The notes under the pieces are model-generated. The model was not told the origin of the DNA. It made no database searches and saw only the letters and a program-made list of their open reading frames with translations. 38,784 bases of DNA. Origin: Streptomyces sp. TRM64462 (GTDB taxonomy: Bacteria > Actinomycetota > Actinomycetes > Streptomycetales > Streptomycetaceae). The translations under genes were made by a program, and so were the position numbers. Location: assembly GCF_013362995.1 (NCBI RefSeq), contig NZ_JABWDV010000236.1, forward strand, positions 1-38,784, given 5' to 3'. Positions 17,358 through 26,600 of this stretch are shown piece by piece; the stretch's first letter is position 1, and each line of letters opens with the position of its first letter.

Positions 17358-19235
17358 TTGATTCGTGATTCCGTCTCCATGGCCGCCGCTCAAGGGTTGA
17401 GCGGCATGCTGTCCCTGCGTCTGACGGAGCAGTTCGTCCACGACCACGGACACAAGCCCGGAGCCTCCGAGGTCCGCTCCTGGGAGCGAAGCCTTCCGGC
17501 ACTGATGAGCGTGCTGCTGGAGGCCGGGCTGGGCGATGTCACGATTCTGATGGAGTACGGACTGCCGCTGACCAGCAAGCGGGCGGACGCCGTACTGGCC
17601 GGGATTCACCCCCGTACCGGCGAGCCGTCCTACGTCGTCGTCGAGCTCAAGCAGTGGAGCCAGGCGGCACCGGAGGAGGACGAGCCGCTCCTCTGCCGCG
17701 TCGACACGTACACGCGCCCCGTGCTCAACCCCGTCGAGCAGGTCCGTGGGTACTGCGACTACCTCGTCTCCTTCAACGGTGCCCTCGCAGGTCACCCTGG
17801 TCGCATCGCAGGCGCCGCCTACCTGCACAACGCGACGGAGTTCGGCATCACCGGCCTCGCCGAGGTGGGCGAGAGCGAGCGTGGGCGCCTCTTCAGCGAA
17901 GAGCGCCGAGGCGCCTTCATCCGCTTCCTCCAGGAGCGGCTCTCCCCGGTCAACGGCGCTGCCGCGGCCGACGAGTTGCTCGCCGGGAAGATCGCGCCGT
18001 CCAAGCAGCTCATGGCTGTCGCCGCTCAGGAGGTGCGCGAGCGCGAGCAGTTCGTCCTGCTCGACGAGCAGCGGGTCGCGTACGAGACGGTGATGCGTGC
18101 CGTGCGCAAGGCGGCTCAGGCCGACCGGAAAGAGGTCGTCGTCGTCACCGGCGGTCCCGGCACCGGCAAGAGCGTGATCGCGCTGTCCCTGCTCGGTGAG
18201 CTCTACCGACAGGGGCGGACCGCGATACACGCCACCGGTTCCCAGTCGTTCACCAAGACGATGCGCAAGGTCGCGGGTGCACGGAAGCGTGAAGTGCAGG
18301 ATCTTTTCAAGTACTTCAACAGCTTCATGACCGCGGAGCGCAACGCCTTGGACGTCATCGTGTGCGATGAGGCGCACCGGATGAGGAAGACCTCCGCGAA
18401 CCGGTACACGCCCGCGGCCCATCGCAGCGACAAGCCCCAGGTAGAGGAGCTTATCGACGCCGCACGGGTGCCCGTGTTCCTGCTGGACCAGCATCAGGTG
18501 GTGCGCCCGGGCGAGATGGGCAGCGTGAAGGAGATCCGTGACGCTGCCTCCGCCAAGGGGCTGCCCTGCACGGTGGTGGAGCTGGACAGCCAGTTCCGCT
18601 GCGGTGGAAGCGATGCCTACCTGCAGTGGGTGCTGCGGCTGCTGGATCTTGAAGAGGGCGGCCCACAGACGTGGGAGCCCGACGGGAAGATGGAGGTGCT
18701 CGTCGCCGAGACGCCCCAGGAGATGGAGGATCTCCTCGAGCACAAACGAGCTTCCGGATACGGTGCCCGCATTTCGGCGGGTTTCTGCTGGAAGTGGTCC
18801 AAGGAGACGCGTCCGGGCGCGCCCCTGCCCAACGACGTGGTGATCGGCGACTGGGAACGCCCCTGGAATGTCTACGGTGACCGCGGGGTCGCCGGAGCGC
18901 CTCCCTCCGCTCTCTGGGCCACCGACCCCGCCGGCTTCGGGCAGGTCGGTTGCGTCTACACGGCCCAGGGCTTCGAGTACGACTGGAGCGGCGTCATCGT
19001 CGGACCCGACCTCGTCTGGCGCGGAGAGCGTTGGGTGGTGAACCGGGACGCATCCAAGGACCCGGCCTTCAAGCGGTCCACACCCGACTCGGATGTCGAC
19101 CTGCTGATCCGACACACATACAAGGTGCTCCTGACGCGCGGGATGATGGGAACGGTCATCTACTCCACCGACGCGGAGACGCGGCAGAAGCTCAGTGAGC
19201 TGGTCTCCGCCCCACACCTGGCCGCGATGGTCTAA
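17358..19235 (+). CDS. DUF2075 ATPase with N-terminal PD-(D/E)XK-like nuclease domain
   Basis: A 625-residue protein. The N-terminal domain shows a restriction-fold pattern: KRADAVLAG (about 73-81) and YVVVELKQW (about 92-100), i.e. D...ExK. The C-terminal P-loop domain has Walker A GGPGTGKS (about 265-272) and DEAHRM (about 338-343), then FLLDQHQVVRPGE, ELDSQFRCGGSDAYLQW and YTAQGFEYDWSGVI near the end, all typical of the DUF2075 (COG3410, Schlafen-like) helicase-like family. Start is TTG at 17358 with GGGAG 6 bases upstream; an ATG at 17379 is possible. The gene probably acts on DNA or RNA as a nuclease-coupled ATPase; DUF2075 genes are frequent in defence islands. Its stop overlaps the stop of the convergent lipoprotein gene by 4 bases. 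Confidence 0.85.
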   Translation: MIRDSVSMAAAQGLSGMLSLRLTEQFVHDHGHKPGASEVRSWERSLPALMSVLLEAGLGDVTILMEYGLPLTSKRADAVLAGIHPRTGEPSYVVVELKQWSQAAPEEDEPLLCRVDTYTRPVLNPVEQVRGYCDYLVSFNGALAGHPGRIAGAAYLHNATEFGITGLAEVGESERGRLFSEERRGAFIRFLQERLSPVNGAAAADELLAGKIAPSKQLMAVAAQEVREREQFVLLDEQRVAYETVMRAVRKAAQADRKEVVVVTGGPGTGKSVIALSLLGELYRQGRTAIHATGSQSFTKTMRKVAGARKREVQDLFKYFNSFMTAERNALDVIVCDEAHRMRKTSANRYTPAAHRSDKPQVEELIDAARVPVFLLDQHQVVRPGEMGSVKEIRDAASAKGLPCTVVELDSQFRCGGSDAYLQWVLRLLDLEEGGPQTWEPDGKMEVLVAETPQEMEDLLEHKRASGYGARISAGFCWKWSKETRPGAPLPNDVVIGDWERPWNVYGDRGVAGAPPSALWATDPAGFGQVGCVYTAQGFEYDWSGVIVGPDLVWRGERWVVNRDASKDPAFKRSTPDSDVDLLIRHTYKVLLTRGMMGTVIYSTDAETRQKLSELVSAPHLAAMV

Positions 19236-20209
19236 CGCACCGCCACCGTCCGCTGCGCCGAGAAGTCGCCCCAGGTCCCGTCGGGGAGGCGGGCGCGGAG
19301 TTTGACGCTGTAGCGGGTGCCGGGTGGTTCGGTGACCGTGAAGGTGTAGGTGGCCGGCCCCGTGGGCGGCGGGCCACCCCAGACGATGGTGGTGGCGAAC
19401 TCGCCGTTCAGGTAAAGCTGATGTTCCTTGACGGGCGCGCCGGTGCGGGGCGGGGTCCAGATGAGGGTGATCTCGCCGGGGCTGGGCGTGGCAGTGAGAG
19501 CGGTGGGTGCGGTGGACACGCTGTCACCGGGGCCGGGCACGGTGGTCAGGTCGACGGGGACGCTGTCGGGCGAGGAGTTCTCGGCGGCGTCGCGGGCACG
19601 GACCGTGAAGCTGTAGACAGTGCCGGGGCGCAGCGCGGCGAGGCGGGCCGTGGTCGCCGGGGCGGTGACGCTGTGGACGCGGTGGTCCTCCTGGTAGATG
19701 TCGTACGCCGTGACGGCTATGTCGTCCGTGGCGGGTTTCCAGGTGAGGGTGACCGCACGGGCGCCCTCCACGGTGCCGCGTACGGCAGTGGGGGCGGTGG
19801 GCGGGGTGCGGTCGTCGGGGCTCACGGCGTGGGTGGCGGCGGTGGCCGGGGCGCTGTGCGCCGAGTGGTTGCCGGCGGCGTCGCGGGCCGTGACGGTGAA
19901 GCGGTGCGTGGTGGCGGGTGGGAGGCCGTCGACGTCCACCATGGTGCGGGAGCCCGGCACGATCGTGACCCTGCGGCCGTCGCGGAACACTTCGTAGGCT
20001 GTGACGGCCGTGTCGTCGCTCGCGGGTTCCCACATGACGTGCACGGACGTGGCGCTGCCCGCCTGTGCGGTCACACCGGTGGGCGCGGAGGGCGGCCGCG
20101 AGTCCTCCTGGGTCCGAGCCGCCGCCTGACAGGCGGTGGTGAGCACCAGGACGGCGATGCAGAGCGCCGGGGCGGCCAGTGGCGCGCGAGCGGTGGGGCG
20201 ACGGTGCAC
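19232..20209 (-). CDS. Fibronectin type III domain lipoprotein
   Basis: Secreted, lipid-anchored protein of 325 residues. GTG at 20209 has GGAGG 7 bases upstream, which decides the start. The signal peptide has basic residues (RRPTAR), a hydrophobic core (APALCIAVLVL) and a lipobox LTTAC, so the Cys becomes the lipidated N-terminus. Three fibronectin-III repeats follow; the first two share TPPTAPT/RPPSAPT starts and DDxAVTAY, and each ends with FTVxARDAAxN(x)S; the third is more divergent and ends in FSAQRTVAVR. FN3 domains mediate binding to polysaccharide or protein at the surface; no catalytic domain is present. Upstream lies a 410-base region shared with the divergent NRPS gene. The 3' end overlaps the DUF2075 gene. 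Confidence 0.85.
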   Translation of the reverse strand: MHRRPTARAPLAAPALCIAVLVLTTACQAAARTQEDSRPPSAPTGVTAQAGSATSVHVMWEPASDDTAVTAYEVFRDGRRVTIVPGSRTMVDVDGLPPATTHRFTVTARDAAGNHSAHSAPATAATHAVSPDDRTPPTAPTAVRGTVEGARAVTLTWKPATDDIAVTAYDIYQEDHRVHSVTAPATTARLAALRPGTVYSFTVRARDAAENSSPDSVPVDLTTVPGPGDSVSTAPTALTATPSPGEITLIWTPPRTGAPVKEHQLYLNGEFATTIVWGGPPPTGPATYTFTVTEPPGTRYSVKLRARLPDGTWGDFSAQRTVAVR

Positions 20210-20332
20210 TGTCGGACCTCCGGCGTACGGCGGCAACTGGTCCAGACCTGTATGGCACAGCACGGCCGGACCTTCAAGGGCCGGGGCCCTTATGCAGGGT
20301 TGCTGCGGAATTCGCGCCGTGGGCCAAGCGCC

Positions 20333-20362
20333 GACCTAGGCGCGTCGTGATGAGCGTCACAA
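20333..20362 (-). promoter_or_regulatory. Candidate promoter of the FN3 lipoprotein gene
   Basis: On the minus strand TTGTGA (20362-20357) and TAGGTC (20338-20333) resemble -35 and -10 with an 18-bp spacer, giving a leader of roughly 115 bases. Sequence match only. Confidence 0.35.
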
Positions 20363-20488
20363 TTCCCGTGAATGGGGCCGCATTTCGGCTGCGGTCGCGT
20401 TCTGTCGCACCTCTCTCCACGCATCGTTGGCCAAGTCGCAACGCGACACTCACACGGCCCTGATTCGGGCCGTCCTCCCAAACGGTTG

Positions 20489-20526
20489 CTACCTGCATGA
20501 GTAGTCGGCCCTACCTGAGCAGGTAG
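20489..20526. promoter_or_regulatory. Tandem palindromic operators before the NRPS operon
   Basis: Two related sites: CTACCTGCATGAGTAG (20489-20504) and CTACCTGAGCAGGTAG (20511-20526). The second is a hyphenated palindrome with 7-bp arms (CTACCTG/CAGGTAG); the first matches the left arm and the outer GTAG. Centres are 22 bp apart, two helical turns, so dimers would bind the same face. A further perfect palindrome GGCATATGCC lies at 20541-20550. The ACCTG/CAGGT core resembles LuxR-type boxes, so the LuxR-type regulator at 30102-31337 is a candidate ligand (inference). No convincing -10/-35 could be fixed. The rest of the 410-base region 20210-20619 shows nothing else except the candidate promoter for the divergent gene. 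Confidence 0.5.
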
Positions 20527-20619
20527 TGGCCCGGCCAGACGGCATATGCCTAACGTGAGCGCGCTTTCACTTCTCCGAGACCTGTTTCGACTGGACGGAA
20601 AACGAAGAAAGGACTTGTT

Positions 20620-23600
20620 GTGGCCACTCGCCGCACTCTCCCGCTCACCTCGTACCAGCGCGATATATGGGCCGCCGAATCCCGCACGCCGAACGACCCC
20701 CAATTCAATGTGGTGCTCGATGAGAGGATCGACGGAAAGGCTGACGCGCAGGTTCTGTGCGACGCTCTCGCGCGTACGCTGCGGCGGCATGACGCGTTCC
20801 GGCTGCGGTTCGGTGAACGGGACGGGGTTCCCTTCCAGTGGGTGGCCGAGGACGCCGCCTCGGTGGCGTACGTCGATCTGTCCGGGGACGTGGAGCCCGC
20901 TGCCGCTTGGAGGGTGTGGCAGGAACGTTCCTTCACGCGACCGTTCCCGCTCCGGGACGCCCCCTTGTTCACCGCCGCGGTCGTCCGTGAGAGCCCCGAC
21001 GTGCTGCACGTCCATGTCAACGCCCACCACCTGATCGTGGACGCCTGGACGCTCAACCACGTCAGCCGGGGCCTGTGGGAGGAGTACGCCAGGCTCACCG
21101 GCGGAGCGGCCGCGCCAGCCGATGCCGCGCCCTCCTACCGGGAGTTCGTCGACGCCGACGCCGCCTACCAGGCGTCCGAGGAGCGCGAGAAGGACCGCGC
21201 CTTCCACCGTGCCGCCCTCGACGGCGTGACCCCCGCGCTGTTCCCGCGGGCCGGCGGCCGGCCGTCCGGCGGTGCGGCCCGGCGGGGGCACCACACGTTC
21301 ACCGTCGGCGGGGACCTCGTCGCCCGTATCCGCGAGGGCGGCAGTTCACCGTTCGCCTTCGTCACCGCCGCGTTCGCCGCCTACCTCGCCCGGGTGCACC
21401 GTACCGACGAGGTCGTCGTCGGCGTACCGTTCCTCAACCGGCGCGACGACCGGGAGCGCGAGACCGCCGGCCAGTTCGCCAACAACCTGCCGTTACGCGT
21501 GCCCGTGCCCGACGGCGCCACGCTGCACGACCTGGCCTCCGCCGTCCGCGAGCGCACCGGTGCGCTGCGTGACCACGAGCGGCTCGCGCTCGGCGACGTA
21601 CTGCGCGACCTGCCCGCCGTCCCGGCCGGTACGCGGCAGCTGTTCGACGTCACCGTGTCGTACATGCGCTACCCGCGCCCGGACGCGCTGCCCGACGCGG
21701 AGCGGGACACGGTCATCACCGCGCCGGTGCACGCCCAGGACGCCCTGTCGGTGATGATCCGCGCCTTCGACGACGACGCGGACCTGCGCGTCGACCTCGA
21801 CTACGCCCTCGATGTCTTCGATGAGGACTTCCCCGTGGAGGCCGTTGCCGGCCATCTCACCCGGCTCATACGAGGTGGCGTCGATGAGCCCTCGCGGCCC
21901 GCCCTCGCCCAGCCCGTGCTCACCGCCCGCGAGCGGGCCGAGCTGGCCTGTGTCCAGCAGGGGCCGGTCGTCCCGTACCGCGACGACATGACCCTGCACG
22001 GGCTGTTCGAGGAGCAGGCGGCGCGCACCCCCGCTCGGGTCGCCGTCACCGCCGCCGACGGCACCGCGCTGACCTACGCGGAGCTGGACGCCTGCGCCAA
22101 CCGCGTCGCCCGCGCCCTGCACGCCGAGGGTGTCGCGCCCGGCGACCGGGTGGCCGTGCTGCTGGAGCGCGGCCCGCACACCGTGCCCGCGCTGCTGGGC
22201 GTCCTGAAGGCCGGCGCCGCCTACGTACCGGTCGACCCCGGCTACCCGGCCGAGCGCATCGCGTTCCTGCTCCGGGACAGCCGTGCCCGCGCGGTCCTGA
22301 CGGGGCCTCCTTCGCGGAACGAGCCGGACCTGCCGGGGGACTTACCCGTGCTGCGCGCGGACCTGCTCGTCGGCAGCGGCCCCGCCGGTCCGGTGCCGCC
22401 GGCCGCGACATCGCGGGACCTCGCGTACGTCATCTACACCTCGGGCTCCACCGGCCGCCCCAAGGGCGTCATGGTCGAGCACCACTCGGTCGTCAACCGG
22501 CTGGCGTGGATGCAGGACCGGTACGCGATCGGTGACGGCGACGTACTACTCCAGAAGACGCCCGTCTCGTTCGACGTGTCGGTGTGGGAGCTGTTCTGGT
22601 GGGCCGCCGAGGGCGCCGAACTCGCCCTGCTCCCCGTGGGCGGCGAACGTGATCCGCGTGCCATCCTGCGGACCGTCGGGGAGCACGGCGTCACCACGCT
22701 GCACTTCGTGCCGTCGATGCTGGGCCCGTTCCTGGACCTGCTCGAAGCCCAGCCCGAGCTGCGGGCGGAGGCCGCGACGCTGCGGCAGGTGTTCTGCAGC
22801 GGCGAGGCGCTGCCGCCGGCCCGTGTCGAGCAGTTCGCGCGCGTCCTCGGAGGCACCGGAGGCACCCCCGACGGGCCCCGGCTCGTCAATCTGTACGGGC
22901 CGACGGAGGCGACCGTCGACGTCTCGTACCACGACTGCCCCACCACGCCCGGCGTGCCGGTACGACGCGTGCCGATCGGCCGCCCTGTCGCCAACACACG
23001 CCTGTACGTGCTGGGCCCGTACGGCGCGCCGCAGCCCGTCGGCGTGGCCGGCGAGCTGTGCGTCGGCGGCGTCCAGGTCGCCCGCGGCTACCTGGAGCGG
23101 CCGGAGCTCACCGCCGAGAAGTTCACCGACGACCCGTTCCATCCGGGTGGCCGCATGTACCGCACCGGCGACCTGGCGCGGGTCCTGGCGGACGGCGCCG
23201 TCGAGTACCTCGGGCGCATCGACGGCCAGGTGAAGATCCGCGGCAACCGCGTGGAGACGGGCGAGGTGCAGAACGCGCTCGCGTCCCTGCCCGGTGTGCG
23301 CGACGCCGTCGTCGTGGACCACCGTGACGACGACCGCGGCACGTATCTCGTCGGCTACTACGTCGCCGACGACGAACTCGACCCGGCCGGACTGCGCTCC
23401 GAACTGGCCCGTACGCTGCCGGAGTTCATGATCCCGGCGCTCTTCTCGCGGATCGACGCCGTCCCCCTCACCCCCAACGGCAAGGCCGACCGGCGCGCGC
23501 TGCCCGCCCCGGCGACGGCCGGCGCGTCCGGTCCGGGCCCGCGCCCGTACGTCGCCCCGCGCGACGCCACGGAGGAGGTGCTCGCCGTGGTCTGGGCGGA

Positions 23601-26600
23601 GGTGCTCGGTGCCGAGCGGGTCGGCGTCCACGACGACTGGTTCGCGCTCGGCGGCGACTCCATCCTGATGCTGCGCGTCCGCGCCCTGGCCGAGCAGCGC
23701 GGCTGCCGCTTCGACCTCAGCGACCTCGTACGCCACCCCACCGTCGCCGAGCTGGCCCCGCTCGCGTCCACCGGCGGTGTCGGACCGGAGGGCCCGGAGC
23801 CCGAACTCGGGCCGTTCGCCCTCGTCTCCGGGGTCGACCGAGCCCGTCTGGAGGGCCACGAGGACGCGTACCCCGCCAGCCGGCTCCAGTTGGGCCTGCT
23901 TTACCACAGCCGCACCGAACAGGACTCCGCCGTCTACCGGGACGTGTTCCGCTACAGCTACGCCTTCGCCGCCGCCTGGGAAACGGAGAAGTTCACCGCC
24001 GCCTTCGACCGGCTCGTCGCCCGCCATCCCGCGCTGCGCTCGTCGTTCGACCTGGGCGGCCTTTCGGAGCCCCTCCAGATCGTCGACCGTACGGTGGAAC
24101 GCGCCCTCGACGTCGTGGACCTGCGGGACATCCCCGCCGACCGGGCCGAGGCCGCGATCGCCGCGCACGTCGAGGAGCGCCGCCGTTTCCCGTACGTCTT
24201 CGAGCGCGCACCGCTCTACCACCTGCGGGCACACGTGCTGCCGGAGAGCGTGGAGCTGGTGCTGAGCTTCCACCACGCCGTGCTCGACGGCGGAAGCGTC
24301 GCCACCCTCGTGACGGAGCTGCTCCAGGACTACGCGCACGCCCTCGGCGAGGACATCGACGCCGTCACCGCCGCCCCACCGGTCAGGGCCGCGCACCACG
24401 TCCTGGCCGAGCGCCGGGCCCTCGAGTCGCCGGAGAACCGGGAGCACTGGCGCCGGTACCTGGAGGGCGCGCCGCTGCTCCAGCTCGGCGGATTCCGGCC
24501 ACACACGGCGCCGGAGCCCGAGGAGCAGATCACCCGGCGGGTCGACCTGCCCGCCGAACTCGTCGCGGATATAAGGCAGTTCTCGCGCCGCTACACACTG
24601 CCGGTGAAGTCCGTGCTGTTCGCCGCGCACCTGCTCGCGCTGCGGCTGTTCTCCGGTGTGGACGACGTCGTCACCGGACTTGTCACCCACGGCCGGCCCG
24701 AGCGCGCCGGCGCCGAGCGGATGGCGGGGCTGTTCCTGAACACCTTGCCCGTACGCGTGGACACCACCGCCCGCGAGAACCTCCTCGCCGTCGTGCGCGA
24801 GGCGTTCCGGCAGGAGCAGGAGAACCACCCGTACCGGCGCTACCCGCTGAGCGCCGTACAGGAGGACCTGGGCGTCACCGTCCTGGACACCGCGTTCAAC
24901 TACATCCACTTCCGCCAGCTCGCGGACGTCCACGCGCTGTCCGGGGTCCGCGCGCTGGACTTCCGCACCTGGGAGGAGACGAACTTCACCCTGCTGGTGA
25001 ACGCGGTCATGGAGCCGTCGGGCGACGGCATCTGGCTGCGCATGGACTATGCGGCGCGTACGTTCACCCAGGCGCAGGCGGAGCTCCACAGCCGCCGCTT
25101 CGTCGACATCCTGCGGCGTGTCGTCGGGGAACCGCAGGCGGCCGTGGACTTCTCCTTCCTGGCCAGTACGGAGACGCAGACGCGGAAGCGACCCGCTTCC
25201 ACGGCGGCCCCCGACGTCGTCCGGGCCTTCGAGGAGCAGGCCGCGCGCACCCCGGAGGCCACCGCGCTCGTCCACCAGGGCCGCCCCTGGACGTACGCCG
25301 AACTCGACGCCGCCGCCGGCCGCGTCGCGCGCAGGCTGCGGGCGCTCGGCGCGACACCGGGCGACCGGGTCGGCATCGCCATGGACCGCTCGCCGGAGAC
25401 CGTCGCGGTCATCGTCGGCGTCCTGAAGGCGAGCGCGGCCACCGTGCCGCTCGACACGTCGTACCCGCAGGAGCGCGTCGCGGCCATGCTGGAGCAGGCC
25501 CGTCCGGTCACGGTCGTCATCGACCGGTCGACCGCGCACGACAGCGGTATGCCCGAGGGCGTGTCCACGGTCACGGCCGCCGAGCTCCTCGACGAGCCCA
25601 CGTGGGAGCAGCACTCGGGACAGGCCGCCGGGCCGCTGCCCGCCATCGACCCGGAGAGCGTCGCCTACCTGCTGTTCACCTCCGGCTCCACGGGCGTGCC
25701 GAAGGGCGTGGAGATGCCGCACCGGTCCCTGGCGGGGCTGGTCGCCTGGCAGAACAGTGTGCCGAGCGGGGTCGTCGGGGGTGTCACCGCCCAGTACGCG
25801 CCGCTGAGCTTCGACGTATCCTTCCAGGAGATCTTCTCGACGCTGTGCGGCGGCGGCACCCTTGTCCTGGTCTCCGAGAGCGAGCGCCGCGACCCGCCCG
25901 CACTGCTGCGCCTCCTCGACCGCGATCGTGTCGAGCGGCTCTATATGCCGTACGTCGCCCTCCAGCAGCTCGCGGAGACAGCGCACGCGCTCGGGACCGT
26001 GCCCCGGTCGCTGAAGGCGATCCTGTCGTCCGGCGAACAGCTCAGGATCACGGACGAGATCCGCACCCTGTGCGCGGCGCTGCCCGGTGTCGTCCTGGAA
26101 AATCAGTACGGGCCCACGGAGTCCCATGTCGTCACGCGATACACGATGACGGGCGACCCGGCCGCCTTCCCGGCACTGCCGCCGATCGGCACGCCCGTCG
26201 ACGGGGCCGACGTCCTCGTCCTCGACAAGCGGATGCGGCCCGTACCACCGGGCGTGACGGGCGAGATCCACCTCGGCGGCCGCTGCCTGGCCCTCGGCTA
26301 CGCGGGCCGCCCGGACCTGACGGACGAGCGGTTCGTGCCCTGCCCCTCCGGCGCGCCGGGCGAGCGCCTCTACCGCACCGGCGATCTCGGTTTCACGCTG
26401 CCGGACGGCAGTATCGTCTGCACCGGCCGCTCGGACGCCCAGGTCAAGGTGCGCGGCTTCCGCGTCGAGCCTGCCGAGGTGGAGCTGGCCATCACCCGGT
26501 TCGCCGCCGACCACCCGGGCCTGACCGACGCGGCGGTGGTGGCGCGGCGGCGCGAGGGCAACGACTCGTTCCTCGCAGCCTTCCTGGTGGGCGACCCGAC

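Noticed and set aside
3541..19240. An integrated mobile element with att sites or a tRNA boundary
   Set aside because: No integrase, transposase, tRNA gene or matching direct repeats were seen at the island ends, so no element boundary can be claimed.
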